DNA from: Hyaloscypha bicolor E
Lineage: Eukaryota; Ascomycota; Leotiomycetes; Helotiales; Hyaloscyphaceae
DNA length: 64,000 nt
Reading direction: 5' to 3'
Assembly: GCF_002865645.1 (NCBI RefSeq)
Contig: NW_020194600.1
Location: forward strand, 186,001-250,000
Within the stretch, counting starts at the first letter, position 1; every line of letters begins with the position of its first letter. This document shows positions 12,244-25,288 of this stretch, piece after piece. The position numbers were made by a program, and so were the translations under genes. The notes beneath the pieces were generated by a model that saw only the letters and a program-made list of their open reading frames with translations, was not told where the DNA came from and did not search any database.

Positions 12244-13694
12244 GATACCGTTGAAGCTGGAGAAGCTGAAGCTGTCGACGAAAGTCGCCTTTGAAAGATG
12301 TCTCCGGAATTAAGAAATGTGAAACGAAGCTTCAGATCTAATGCTTCGTCAAGCGTCAATGCACCGATGACAATCCAAGGAAGATTACCGCGCGCACTTG
12401 GACCAGTGGGTGGCCCGCGGAGGTGAACTCGTGTTTCGCAGTCTCGATATTCCAGGGCTCCTCTCAATGCCCGGTTGTTTGAGGTGGAGGTTCTCGCCGT
12501 GTATCCAATAATAGAACAACGGCAATCGCGAACGGGGGGTGGTGGGGGTAGTTGATTGCTGACGACCGTGGAGAGCAAGATGGAAGAAGAGATTCGAGGG
12601 TTCTCAAGGCAGTTCCCGCTGCCAGGAGGGTCTAGGGATGTCAGCCTTAGCCCTCTGAAGCTCTGCGTCGACTGACTGAGCTCAGAAGAACCCCGATTCG
12701 AGGCAAGGGCCTTGTAGCAAGCTACAGTGCGCATAGACTTTTCACTTACAGGAGAAGAAAACAAACGACGACCCAAGGTGGAAGCTGGTGGATCCGAGAA
12801 CGGTTGAAGAGCGCGGCACGAGATGGCTGGGAGCCTAAACGTTGGCGGTTCTTTGTCCAACTCAATGGTGAAAGAAATTAAGCAAGCTAATAAGCGCAGC
12901 CAAACACATCGATGCAATGCTGAGCCGAGTCAATCCAGTTACGGGATTTCTACAATGCTTGGCATTAGGGATACACAAATTTTTCAAGTACTGCAAAGGA
13001 TGGAATAAAGAGTTAATAGCATCTGCATTGGGCTTGTAGAATAATTATTTCGATGTCATTGCCAAGTCATACACCATAACAAAGCAGCCCATATAGCAAT
13101 GCTTTAAATACGAAGGCGAGTCTTTCCTTTCTGACCCAGAAGAAGCAGAGGCCCTTCAATGGTGATCCTTTCGAGTTCCAAAACAAAGTCTGGTGAGACG
13201 AATCCACTCCACCAGGCATTACCTAAACCTGCTTGCCGTAAAAAATTAATTCCCAAAATGTAAAGCCATCTGCGTCCTGGGCTTCTTCTCAATGTTCCTA
13301 TGCCAAATTAATAAATTCGTCAAATAATGTAACCCCAATCTTCATGCACCATTCCCTCACGGAATTGAGAAAAGGTGTTTGGTAATGAAGGAGTTTGGAT
13401 GATAATCTTGGCACGATAGATATAATCCTTCAGCTGATGAGCATGGGAAAGGCTCGTAAAGCTGTACACACAAAAATGCCTTGGTCCTTCGTCACGAGAG
13501 AGAATTCGATGGTGGGGCAGTTATTTCGAAGACAGCGTGGATTGGTACCGTCTAGCTGGTCTTGATTCATGAGACTTGAACTATTGTCCTAAAGCCCCAA
13601 AGTGCAAATGTCGATTCGCCCTTGATCGTTCGTACAGCATGACCTTGCCAATGCCACGTGCCATTACCTCGGAATCATGAACGCCGTTAAGTCT
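12244..13694. other. vts1 upstream region and rpl29 3' region
   Basis: These 1,451 bp hold the vts1 promoter and leader and the 3' UTR of rpl29. An open frame at 12150-12917 (-) runs into vts1 coding sequence in another frame and is not credible as a gene. On the minus strand a strong donor-like GTAAGTG (about 12743-12749) suggests a possible intron in the vts1 5' UTR; I could not fix its acceptor. The 62-codon frame at 13104-13292 (-) resembles nothing I recognise. Confidence 0.5.
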
Positions 13695-14089
13695 TCATGC
13701 TGTTTCCCGCTTGCCCTCCTTCAACTCCTTCTGCATGAGGTCAGCAACCTTCCAGTAAATATGTAGCCGTCGTTTCAAAACCTACCAAGGCCTTCATTGT
13801 TCCGTGGAGAGCATGTCTGTGGTTTCGGCGGAACTTGGGATCGGTACCCTTGAGGGATGGGTATCTCGAGGTCTTTGGCTTCTTGATACTAGATGGCACA
13901 CAGAGAATCAGCACAGATCTGTCGAGAGCGTCGGATCGAGGCCATTTTGGAGAGTTCTGCGCATTGGAGATCACGTACCCGTTACGATGGGCTTTTTTGC
14001 TGCAGAAAGTTAGCATTGTCAAATGGGGAGGATCCTGGAGGGCCAAATTGCCTTTGGTTAGCCTGCGAGCTATTCTTAGATTTCGCCAT
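13695..14089 (-). CDS. rpl29: 60S ribosomal protein L29 (eL29), four exons
   Basis: Minus-strand exons are 14052-14089, 13979-13999, 13786-13888 and 13695-13730, giving 198 nt and 65 residues. The product starts MAKSKNSSQANQSKKAHRNG, continues IKKPKTSRYPSLKGTDPKFR and ends KELKEGKRETA, which is the eL29 sequence type, a small basic protein of the large ribosomal subunit. Introns are 52, 90 and 55 bp. Introns 2 and 3 are GT-AG; intron 1 has a GC donor (AG then GCAATT), a TGCTAAC branch site and a CTGCAG acceptor. Only that splice restores the conserved NQSKKAHRNG stretch. Each exon is too short to show as a conventional open frame, and a read-through frame across the introns hides the gene. 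It is the last host gene before the AT-rich block. Confidence 0.93.
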
Positions 14090-14300
14090 CTCGAAGAGTC
14101 AGAGGTGCAGGTCTGGTACTGGAGGTGAGGTGTCTTGTGTCGTTGCAGGAGATTGAAAGTCGAGATTTGTGCGAATGGAAGGAAAATCGCGGTAAGCGAA
14201 AATGGGATGGGCATAACACGTGATTCGACAGGCCAACCGACGTGATTTGAGTTTATACTTTTATATGTAATATATATACGTGAAAATATATAAGCTCGTT
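14090..14300 (-). promoter_or_regulatory. rpl29 promoter and edge of the AT-rich block
   Basis: About 0.2 kb of normal-composition DNA lies upstream of the rpl29 ATG before composition turns almost purely A/T near 14,250-14,340. A CACGTG box is at 14217-14222. If the AT-rich block is silenced, this short segment must carry the whole promoter of a highly expressed housekeeping gene. Confidence 0.55.
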
Positions 14301-14464
14301 TCAAACCCTGATTGTAATAATAAGAATCTAATTAAGTACCAGAAATTATATAAGCAAATATATAAATTTAAATCTTAATTTAATTTTAAAGAAAATTATT
14401 TAAAATTATTTAAAATTATTTTTATAAATATATATATATAAAGGTTTTTATTTTTAATATAATT

Positions 14465-14531
<67 letters not shown>

Positions 14532-14955
14532 TTAATAATATATAAAATTAATAAAATATTTAATATTTAAAAATAAAAATTATAATATAAAATTATATAT
14601 TTATATTTTATTATTATTAATTACTTTTAAATCTTATAATTAAATATATAATTTCTAAAATAATAATTATATTAATATTAAAACTTTTTAAAAAATATTA
14701 TAATAAACCGAAATCTAATTTATATATTTAATTAAAAGCCTTTATTATATAATATAGCTTTTTAGATTAATAAAGTAATTATATATTATTTAGAAAGCTT
14801 AAATATTTTAAAAAATATAGTTTTATTTTAATTTTTAATTTTTAATTTTTTAAGAATTTTATTTAATTAATTAAATTACTAGTTTTTTATATATAATAGC
14901 CTAGTCTATAATATTAGAATTCTCTTTTTTTTTATCTTTATTAACTAGAGATTAT
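14301..14955. other. AT-rich gene-free DNA at the heterochromatin edge
   Basis: The sequence is almost only A and T with scattered CT/AG. I cannot assign it to any element seen elsewhere in the window. It contains a TTTA microsatellite and no readable coding frame. Confidence 0.6.
14463..14534. repeat. (TTTA)n microsatellite
   Basis: A nearly perfect run of about 17-18 copies of the tetramer TTTA. Confidence 0.95.
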
Positions 14956-16001
14956 TATAATTCTCAAATATCCGATATCTGAAATATCTAATTAGATATT
15001 AAATACTTTCTAAATATATATAATATAGTTATTTTATTAGAGAAATATATTTAAAATATACTAGAGATATTTAAAAAAAACCGAGCCTCTTTAGAATTAA
15101 TATATTATAAAATATATATATTTCTTTATAGTTTTCTATATTCTAGTTTTCTCTTTTTTAACTTTAAATTATTTTTATAAAAGATCTTTTATTTTACTTT
15201 CTAAGCCCTAAATACTATATTTATAATAGTATTTAAAGCTTATTTCTTTTAATTCTATAAAGGATTTCAAATAAACTAATTTAATATTATTAGAAATATA
15301 AATATTACTAAAATAATAAAACTTTAGAATTATAAATAATAAATTCTAGAATAATAAAAGCAAAAAGCTTTAGAATCTTTAAAAAAAATCAAATATTTTT
15401 ATTTTTATAAATATATATTAATAATATATTAGAAACTTTTCTAAAAACCCCGAAAGTTAAAGAATTTTATATAAAGGCTATTCTTTAATTAAGTTCTAGA
15501 ATAATAAATATTTATAAATTAATAACTTAATTATTATTTTTAAATTCTATTTTATAATCTTATAAGCCTTATATATATATTAATAATAAGATTATTAGAA
15601 AAAATATAATAAATTAATTTTCTAGAATATTATATAATCCGGAATAATATTAATTTCTTTTAAGACTTTTATTAGTTTAGATTATCTTATTAGTAGCTCT
15701 TTTTAAACCAAATATCCTATTAATATCTCTAGAAGTTTTTTAAATAAATTTATTAAAAAAAGGGCTTTTTTTTATTAAAAAGCTCCTATATATTAATTAG
15801 CTTATTATTATTAAAGAATTATATAAATAGACTAAAGAAGCTAATTATTACTAGTTATTAGAAGAATTTTAAGAAAACTATTTTATATAAAATAAAATAT
15901 AAAAATATTAAAAGTTTTTTTAAGAATATTAAGTTCTATAATATTAAATTCGAGAATAATATTAAATATTATATAGTTATAATAAATCGAGTTATAATAG
16001 C
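14956..16001 (+). mobile_element. gypsy-B copy 0: 5' LTR and leader only
   Basis: 14956-15228 is an LTR of gypsy family B, starting TATAATTC (TG to TA by RIP) and ending TTATAATA. Leader sequence to about 16001 follows. The same LTR plus leader occurs at 26453-27526, where a gag frame follows directly. Here the element is broken at the gag start by an inverted LTR of copy 1. No CpA or TpG is present in 15001-15240, so RIP is saturated. Confidence 0.75.
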
Positions 16002-16276
16002 TATTATAGATATAATATTTAAGGCTTAAAAAATAAAATAAAAGATTTTTTATAAAAATAATTCAAAGTTAAAAAAGAAAAAACTAGAATATAAAAGATT
16101 ATAAAGAAATATATATATTTTATAATATATTAGATTATAAAAAAATTTGTTTTTTTTTTAAATATTTCTAATATATTTCAAGTATATTTTTCTAATAAAA
16201 TAATTATATTATATATATTTAGAAAATATCTAATATTTAGTTAGATATTTTAGATATTTAATATCTGGGAATTATA
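16002..16276 (-). repeat. 3' LTR of gypsy-B copy 1
   Basis: 275 bp, the reverse complement of the LTRs at 14956-15228 and 26453-26735. It has TATTATAG at its left end and GGGAATTATA at its right end. The 3' end of the copy 1 interior follows directly on the right. Confidence 0.8.
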
Positions 16277-17481
16277 ATATTACATTTTTCTATAAAATAA
16301 ACTTATTTCTGAGCTTTATAAAAGCTATTAATCTATTTAATTTTATATTATTTTTCTTTTTAAAATAAACTAATATTTCGAATATAAATATTATATATAA
16401 AAAGTAAATATTTTTAATATATAATATAAGAGAATTTATTATTATTTTTATATAATTCTAAATAAATAATATTTTTTATATAATCTAGCTAATATTATAG
16501 GTTTTATAAAAGTTTTAATATACTAATATTATTATTATAGAAATTCTATAAAACTAGAAAACTATTATTTAATATTAAAACTAGATATTATACTAGATTC
16601 TTATTTTAATTAATTTAATAAATTTTATATTTTAGTTTATTTCTTATTAGCTTAACTATAATGACCCGTTTAATATTATATTTTTATTTACTATTTTCTA
16701 GTATTAATAAGAGTAATTTCGGGTTTATTTAATTTAGTAAAGAATTCTAGAAGTTCTTTTATAATTTCTTTATATAAAAAACTAAATATATTTTTATAAA
16801 TTCTAATAGCTTTAAAAGAAATAAATAATTATATTATTTTAGAATCTCAAATAAGTTTTTTATTTAGTTTCCTAGCTTCTAGCTCAAATAATTAGATTTC
16901 TAATATTTTATAATAATTTATTTTTTATTTCCGATTTTAAAATTAATTAGATAATAATATTTATTAGCTTATATTATATATTATTTCTATATTTACTTTA
17001 TATAACTTTAGGTAAGTTATTATAATTCATATAATTAATTTATTAATATTTTGGCTTTATTTCTATTTAGCTTTTTTTTAAATAAGCTAGCTTTAATAAA
17101 AAAGTTCTAATCTAGAAAAATATAAGACTTATAGCCTTTTTTAGTTATAAATAAAAACTAGCTAATAATTTTATAATAAAAAGAAACTTATTAATAATTA
17201 ATTATAATAATTTATTTATTTTAGTTATTTTAATAATAATTAATATATAAATATAATCTCTAATTAAAATACTAATTAATAATCTTTATTTATTTAAAAA
17301 TAATTAGTTATTAAAAGCTTAAGTTTTATATTAATTCTCGTATAAAATTTATTTTAAAAATCGGATATAAATTAGATTTTCTAATCTAATATAATTATTT
17401 AATATATTATATAAAATAAAAATAGAAATACTAGTTATTTAGCTATAATTATATTTTATATAGGAATTATAATTAGATACT

Positions 17482-17686
17482 TATAATAGCTAGTATAAGA
17501 GTATAATTTACTAAGGATAGGATATTAGAAATAGGTATAAAATAAAGCTAAGCCGGAATTACTTAGATAAAATAATACTAAAGATTAAGATATTCTCTTT
17601 ACTTTATTTTATAGCTTAGTATTTTCTAATATATGAGATTCTTTAAACTTTAAGTCTTTAATTATTATATTAATCCCGCTATTATA
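17482..17686 (+). repeat. 5' LTR of the chromovirus
   Basis: 205 bp, TATAATAGC at the start and GCTATTATA at the end. By eye it differs from the 3' LTR at 12 positions, all transitions, with no indel. Confidence 0.92.
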
Positions 17687-17850
17687 TAATACTAAGCTTA
17701 CTTAACTCGGCTTATAGAAATAATATAATACTACTAGTAAAAAACCCGTATTTATTCTTAGAAAATAAAAATAGAATACTGCTTTTAATATTTAATAACT
17801 TCCTTAAACTATAAAGAACTAGAGAGCTTAACTAGAAATATAATATTCTC

Positions 17851-18003
17851 TATAACCTAGTTAATTTCGGAGCCTAACCCTTAACTAGAGCAAATAATAT
17901 TTCTTTTCTAGTAATTAGTTCTTACTAATATAAAAGAAGAAAGATATTATTCTTTATAATCCGGTTAATCTCGAAGCCTAATTCTTAACTAGAGTAAATA
18001 ATA
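17851..18003 (+). repeat. direct repeat in the chromovirus leader
   Basis: A unit of about 49 bp beginning TATAACCTAGTTAA at 17851 recurs at 17955 as TATAATCCGGTTAA. The two copies differ only by transitions. They lie between the 5' LTR and gag and may be remnants of a leader duplication. Confidence 0.7.
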
Positions 18004-18149
18004 TTCTCTTAATACTAATAAGAATAAAAGAACTAGCCCTTTTCTCCTAGTATAAGAAGAATTAGTAGTAGTTTACTAATTTAAAATAAAAAAAGATAAT
18101 AGTCGGTTTTAGTCTACTAATTTAAAACTATATAAGATAATAATTAGTT

Positions 18150-19640
18150 ATAGTTTACTAATATTAAATAAGAAGAACTTATTTAGTACTTATCTCTATA
18201 GCTAATATCTTTTCTAAAGCTATTATAAATAGCCTGGAACTAAATACTATTACTATAGATATATTAGATAAGAGGCCCTAATATAATAAAATAAAAAAGC
18301 CGGACTTTAATATTATAAACTTATATTACTAGGAAAGCTATTATAATACTATTTTAAAAGAAGATATTAAGAAATAATTAGCTAACTTAGAACTTAAAAT
18401 TAGTATAAATACTTCGAAAATAGATAAGACCTAGTAAAGATTACTTATATAGGATAATCTTATTAATAAATACTATCTTATAGCTAATAAATAAGCGAAA
18501 TACTATTAGGAATTTTACTTATATATTAATTAACTTACTAAGAAAGTTAATAAGCTAGAGGTAATTACTAGTTAACTTTATATAAAGGAAAGACTAGTAT
18601 AAGAAAAAGTAATAAAGTAGAGATCTAAATAAGTAAATATTTAGAAATACTATAGATTCTTATTAGAAGAACTATTTAGTAGCTAATACTAAGGCTTTCT
18701 CTTACTTTTAGTCTATAGTAATTAATTATAGCTTATTAGAATTAAGAATCCCGCCCTATTTATAAATGAGAATAATTACTAGATTAATAATTAGATATTT
18801 AATATAAGAAATAAACTAATATAGAATTTTTCTAAATTCGATAATAAATTATTAAAAATTACTTATATAATATAACTAGTTACTAGAAATACCTATAACT
18901 TTATTTGTAATTAACTAGAACCTGAATTAGTTAGATAGATTTCGATTACTAAATAAATCTTTAAGATTCTCTAGTAAGCTTATAATAAAAGTAAAGAAAT
19001 AAAGTATTAGAAAATAAAAGAGATATACTAGTATCTAAGACAAAAAAATAAGCTATTTCCGGTATTCTAGATAAAGTTTATTTACTTAATAATAAAACTA
19101 GAGAAGTTACTAGATAACTAATATAATAATTTAATAAATAAAATAAATCTCGAGCTATTTAAGAGCTTAGATAATAAGAAGTTTAATACTTCTAGGAACT
19201 TTATTAAGTAATATATAAAATAAGAAAATAGGCTTCTCTTAATTAAAAATTAGTAATTTCAGGAGAAATAACTAGTAGAAATTACTTATTATTAAATACT
19301 ATTCCGGGCTAGAAAGCCTACCGGAATTCAAGAAGCTATAGTAACTCTATATCTAATAGATTAACCTTAGTAGCTAGTATTCTTATAGCTAAAGGAAGTA
19401 ATCCGTCGAGAATTTGAGAAGAAATTAAATTAGTTAGAGAATCTTTATTATTATAGCTATAGAAAGCCTAAATATATAAAAAGTGCCTGTCCTAACTTTA
19501 ATAAGGTTATATTTATTAAAGAGAATTATTTAGAGAAAGCTAATAATTTAGAAATAAATAATAAAAATACTAATTTCTATTTATTATTTAATAAGAAATA
19601 TAATATTAATAAATCGGGAAAAGTCTAGCTCTAGATATAG
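18150..19640 (+). pseudogene. chromovirus gag remnant
   Basis: A frame interrupted by RIP-type stops. At 19448-19500 it reads YYSYRKPKYIKSACPN, a CCHC nucleocapsid knuckle in which the first cysteines have become tyrosine or serine and the histidine tyrosine, as C-to-T and G-to-A change would do. Boundaries are approximate. Confidence 0.7.
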
Positions 19641-22600
19641 AGATAGCTCTTTTAAAATAAGAACTTTACTAAGGATCTATAGATCTCACTTAGCTAATTA
19701 GTAGGAACTAGTTCCTTATTAATTATAGAATAAGCTAGAAAGATAAAACTATAACTTTCTAGTATTTAGTAAATACTAGAGTAAATATATATACTCTAAT
19801 TAACTAAAAGTATATTTGCTCCTTAATAAAAGTATTATAAATGCCTTTATATAAACTTAAAATCCCTATTCTATTACGAGGTTTTAATAAATAACCTAGT
19901 AAAGCTATTTAATATCTAGCTATTATAGATCTAGCTATTAATTAGTATTTCTAAACTTAATAATATTTATTTATTACTAAACTCGGCTCTTATAATATAA
20001 TTCTAGAAAGGAAATAGCTAGTAAAATATAATATTTTACTAGACTATTAATGGAATTAACTCTATTAGCTAGAGAATTATAAGGCAAATTAGCTAGACTC
20101 TACTTAGAAAATCTAATATTTTAATAAGAAATATTAAAAAAATAATTGCCCCGAAAATACTCTAACTAGAATCCTAAAAAAAACTAGTAAAACCAGACCC
20201 GAAAAGTAAAAGAATATATTTCTTATTTCTTTATAAGATCTTCTTATAAGGAAAGCCAAATACTAGGCAAGAAAAAAAGAGCTAAATTTTAATACTCTCG
20301 AAATAGTCGAGTTACTAGACTATTTCCACTATTTTATTAGAGTAGCTACCTTCTAATTAAGTACTAAAGATTCTAGTAACTTAGTTAAATTAGTTACTAT
20401 TAATAAAATTAATTATATATTTAAAAAATAGAATTATAAAATAAAGAAATATTTATTATTACCTATAGTAATTAAATAACTAATATTATAGCCCGCCGGG
20501 TATTATATTTAAACTAGTAATCTAATATATTTCCTAGATATAAATAAATCTAATATTTTTAATAATATATTATTTTTTAATCCTAAAGAACTTTAAGAGC
20601 TCCGGATATTTTTTCTTATATAGCTATATAATATAGCTAGAATATTCTTTAAAAAAGTAATAAATAAACTTTCCTAGTTTTAATTCTTTAATTATAAGCT
20701 TTGTTTTAATAAACTAGACTTCTTAATAAAAATAGCTTACCTCTATAAAATAAGTTCTAGTAAACTTGAAAAAATAAGAAAGTATCTTATTAAGAACTTA
20801 AAAAAGGGTTTTATTAAGCTATTCGAATTTCCTTTCTTATTACTAGTCTTATTTATTAAAAAGAAAAATAATAGCCTATAATTTTATATTAACTATTAAT
20901 AACTAAATACTATAATAAAAAAGAACTACTATTTCCTATTATTTATTACTAAGACTCTTAATTAATTAGCTAAATTATTAGTATTTACTAAATTAGATAT
21001 TTAATATACTTTTAACTAAATTTATATAAAACTGGCTTCTATAATATAGGTAGCTTTTAGAATAAGATATAAATTCTTTAAACTAGTAATTCTATTATTT
21101 AGATTTTATAATAGTCTAGTAACTTTCTAGTAATATATTAATACTATTCTAATAAACTATTTAAATAACTTTTATTTAGCTTATATTAATAATATACTAA
21201 TTTTCTCTAAAAATAAAAATAAAAATTAATAGTATATTAGAATAGTTCTATAAAAGCTCTAGAATACCGGATTATAAGTTAATATTTATAAATACAAATT
21301 TAAAGTCTTTAAGATAATATTCTTAGGATTTATTATCTCGAATTAAGATATATAAATAAATCTTACTAAAACCTTTATTATTTAAAACTAGTACTAACTT
21401 ATAATAAAAAAAGAAATATAATTGTTTTTAGGTTTTTATAACTTTTATTATAGGTTTATTTAAATCTATAAATATATTTCCTATTCCCTAAATCATCTAA
21501 CTAAAAATAATACTTTACTAAAGTTTATACTTAATAAAATCTAGCTAAATGCCTTTAATTAGCTTAAAGATTTATTTCTCTTTATTCCTATACTTCTTTA
21601 TTTCAAATATAATAAAGAAACCTATCTAGAAACTAATTATTTAGACCTAGATATTATAGATATATTCTTTTAAAAAAGCCCAGAAAATAAATAATAATAC
21701 CCGGTCTTATTTTACTTTAAAGCTCTTTAAGAAGCCAAAAGCTATTATAAAGTTTATAATAAGAAACTTCTTATTATTATTTAAGGACTTCGGAAATAAT
21801 AAATAGAACTAATTAGCTTATCTAATTTTCTAATTATTACTAATTATAAAACTCTCGAGTATTTTAGTACTAAAAGGCTTTTAAATAAATAATAAATCTA
21901 ATAAATAGGTTTCCTATTATAATTCTATTACTAGATTACTTATTAGCCAGATAAAAATAATACTATTACTAATATCTTATTTTAAAAAACAAGCTTATAC
22001 TAACTTAGAAATAGGCTAAGGAAGCTAAAAGAACTAGATAAGTTATTTTATTAGACCTAATTCTCACTTTTACTAAAATAAAAGATATAGCTTATATTTC
22101 TACTAAAATAAAAGAAAGAAATAAGCTATTTATTATAATTAAAGTTTTATAAGCTAATTAGATAAATCTAGCCTTAGAGAATAAATATAAAAAAGCCTAG
22201 AAGAATATAGATTTATAAGAAATATTAAATAGCTATATATTTTATAATAAAAGACTTATTATACCAAATAAATATAATAATCTATAAACTAGGCTTCTAT
22301 AATAAATCCATAATATAATAACTATTATATATCCCGATTAAAATAAGATAAAAATCCTAGTTTAGAAACTTTACTAGTAGCTTATTCTCTCTATAAATAT
22401 TAATTACTTTATAGCAAACTACTATAAATATTAAAGGTCTTATAAGCTAAGAAATAAATACTAGGTCTATTATACCTATTACTAGTTCCCCTAAAAATAA
22501 GAAATAATTTATTTATAGATTTCTATATCTCTAGTTCTATAAATAAGAAATATAATAATATATTTATTATAGTTAATTAATTATTTAAATAATATATAAG

Positions 22601-23620
22601 TTTACTAATAACTAAGAATACTATAGCCAGAACTACTACTAGCCTATTCTATTACTATATCTAGTAATTTCAAGGATTTTTCCTTACTATTATAAGTAAC
22701 TAAAAACCCTAATTCATTTTAGACTTTATAAATAAACTATTAAGATTAACTAGAACTAAGCTAAAGCTCTCGACTATAGAATATACCTAAACTAATAAAT
22801 AAATAAAAATTATTAACTAGATTATTAATACTCGACTTTATTTCTTTATTAATTACTTCTAGAATAATTAGATAAATTTACTTCCGGTACTTAATATTAT
22901 AGGTATTACTTGCCTATATAAATTAACTAGCTTATCTTTCTTAATAGTCGACTATAGATATAAACCTAGGCTAAACTTTAACTAGATACTACTAATAATA
23001 AAGTTTAAAATACTAAAAAAGAAACTTAATTAGAAAGAAATATAGTAATAGGCTAAGAGAATTAATATTACTATTAATTATATCCGAGAATATATAATAG
23101 TAGCTCAGGAATATTAAGCTAAATAAGCTAATAAGAAATAGTAAGAACTAGATTTTAGTCTAGGAAATATAATTTATATAATTAAAAAAATATAGAAAAT
23201 AAACTATTTATCTAATAAATTAGATTATTTCTTTATTAGACTATTTAAGATTAATAAAATAATTAGTTATTTATATTAATTAAATCTTCCTCTATTATAT
23301 AAAATTTAGCTAATTTTTTATATAAATAAACTTTATAAGAATTCTACTAACCTATTATCTAACTAAACTAATAAAGAGCCTAATTTTACTAAAATTAATA
23401 ATAAACTCAAATAAGAAGTTAAAAAGATTCTTTCTTTTAAAGCATTTTATAATAAGCTTTATTATAAGATTAAATAAAAGAAATAAAATATAAATAATAA
23501 ATAGTACTTTATATTAAACTTTAAGAACTTAGTATTTAAATTATATAAATTTCACGAGTAAAACCCTAGTAAAGTAAGATCTCTTATTTAGCTAAATAAA
23601 TAAATTCGGTATACTAAAGA
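19640..23620 (+). pseudogene. chromovirus pol remnant (PR, RT, RNase H, integrase, chromodomain)
   Basis: RT spans about 20,800-21,220: FIKLFEFPF, VLFIKKKN, KLDI and the catalytic box, now AYINNILIFS at 21,179-21,210 in place of Y-x-D-D. RNase H follows at about 21,400-21,950. The integrase zinc-binding and core regions lie at about 22,230-22,900, and a chromodomain-like segment (NKLYYKIK ... NNK*Y) at about 23,450-23,560. The chromodomain places it among chromoviruses, whose integrase tail targets heterochromatin marks. Asp-to-Asn at the catalytic pair and many stops show that it is dead. Confidence 0.85.
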
Positions 23621-23999
23621 GAACGAGTTTAATAAAGACTATTTAGATAATAATAAATCTCGATAATAAGGCCTCTATAACTAGAGAAGAAAAAGAAAAA
23701 CCTAGATATTTCTCGGGTTTTATCTAAACTCTAGTATATTTCTTTTATTCTATTATATTAGTACCTATTTTCTTTTCTAGAAATCTGAGTAAAATACTTT
23801 CCTTTATTATATTAGATTATACTTTATTATCTAGGCAAATTATATAAAAAAAAGTAAATTCTTAAAGCTAAGCCAAAAATAAATACTTGCCTATATTAGT
23901 TCGAAATATTATTAAAAATTAAGGGAAATCTTTCTAATTACTTTAATTTTTATAATCTTAACTATTTATATTATTATTATTACTTTAATAGAATTATTA

Positions 24000-25285
24000 A
24001 TAAAGACGAAATAAATAAGAAATCCCGCTAATATATTATTTATAGCCAGACTAAGTAAGGCTACTTACTAGATCCTAGATAACTTAAATAGTAATAATAA
24101 TATCTCAAGTTTAGTAGCTATTACTATTATTAATATAATTACTAGTCAAATTACTTTTATAGACAAAAATAGTAATTTCCTTATTTAAAAAAAGATTAAT
24201 ATATAAAATATAGCCCGTATTATTCTTAAGAATATACCTAAAATTATTATAGAAAATATCTTAGTAAAATATTATAAGAATAATAAAATAGAGGTTTTAA
24301 TTACTAGTAATAAGGTAATAAATCTAATAATCTAATAGGCGAAATAGATAGTACTAATAAGGGTTTTCTTATTAATCTTATAAAGCCAAATATTAAGAAA
24401 ATTAAAAAAAGTAAAGCTAGCTTATCTAAGAAATATAATATATTAGATAATAGTAAGAATTCTAATAATAAAAAGACTAAAGACAAAAAAACTTCTAGTA
24501 ATAAAAGAAACTCTAACTATAATAAAGGTAACTAAACTAATATTAAGACGCCTATTATAACCAGAAAATATATAGTACCAAGTAGTAATTATTATATAAA
24601 ATACTAGTCTGAAACTAAGAGCTAGTAAATAATTCTAAAGGCTAAATTAAAGAAATAATACCTTATAGATATTAATAAATTAGTATATAATACTATTTAG
24701 AAAGTCGGAAAACTTCTTAGAAGCTTTTATAAAACTAAAATCATATAGTTTAAGGCCCGGGAATTTAATAATAAAGTAGCTCAAGTAGCTGCCCTTAATA
24801 TATAAGTTTTTATTATAGAGAAATAACTTGAGAATATATATATTAAGCTCGAGAAGGCCCAGAAATTAATTAAGTAGCTTAGAAATAGTATAATTAAGTT
24901 AAATATTACTATTCTAACTAAGAAGAAAGATAAGTAAGCTATTATATTAAAGCCTATATTAATAAATAAACTTGATTTATTATTTCTATTTGAAGACTAC
25001 CTAATAATAATAGTTCTAATATTAGCTATAATTTATATAATATTCCCAGACTATATTATTAATATGAGTATAAATATAATACAAGTAATAGATACTAAGA
25101 ACTAGCCGGAATATATTAGGAACTAAGTTATTCTAGTAAAGTTAAGACTATATTTTAATTATAAGTAAGCTATAGGAATTAGATAGAATGAGATTAATAG
25201 CTATTATTTCTTCTTTTTTCTTTTTTATATTATAGCTAAATAATCTTCTAAATAAGAGTATTTAGATTTCTTTTTAGAGGAGGAA
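24000..25285 (+). pseudogene. possible third coding region between chromodomain and 3' LTR
   Basis: From about 24,320 to 25,285 one plus-strand frame is open except for TAA/TAG codons of the RIP type. It is Lys/Asn/Ser-rich first (SKASLSKKYNILDNSKNSNN), then helical and Lys-rich, and ends with an acidic FFLEEE just before the purine tract. I do not recognise it. It is not part of the usual chromovirus gag-pol, and could be an accessory frame, captured sequence or a diverged 3' region. Confidence 0.4.
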
Positions 25286-25288
25286 TAA

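Noticed and set aside
12150..12917. A 255-codon minus-strand frame upstream of vts1
   Set aside because: It overlaps vts1 coding sequence in another frame and is compositionally random; best explained as vts1 leader and promoter.
13741..14304. A 187-codon minus-strand frame as a single gene
   Set aside because: It reads through introns of rpl29. The true eL29 exons are in part of the same frame, but the flanking residues are intron-derived and splice signals are clear.
14956..16276. A 1.3-kb DNA transposon with terminal inverted repeats of about 275 bp
   Set aside because: The two arms are LTRs of gypsy-B in opposite orientation: the left one is followed by the gypsy leader, and the right one borders the 3' end of a reverse gypsy copy. 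The same LTR precedes gag at 26,453.
24304..24486. A 60-codon hydrophobic minus-strand frame
   Set aside because: Leu/Ile-rich content is expected from the reverse of an AT-rich Lys/Asn coding strand; it lies opposite the chromovirus extra frame.
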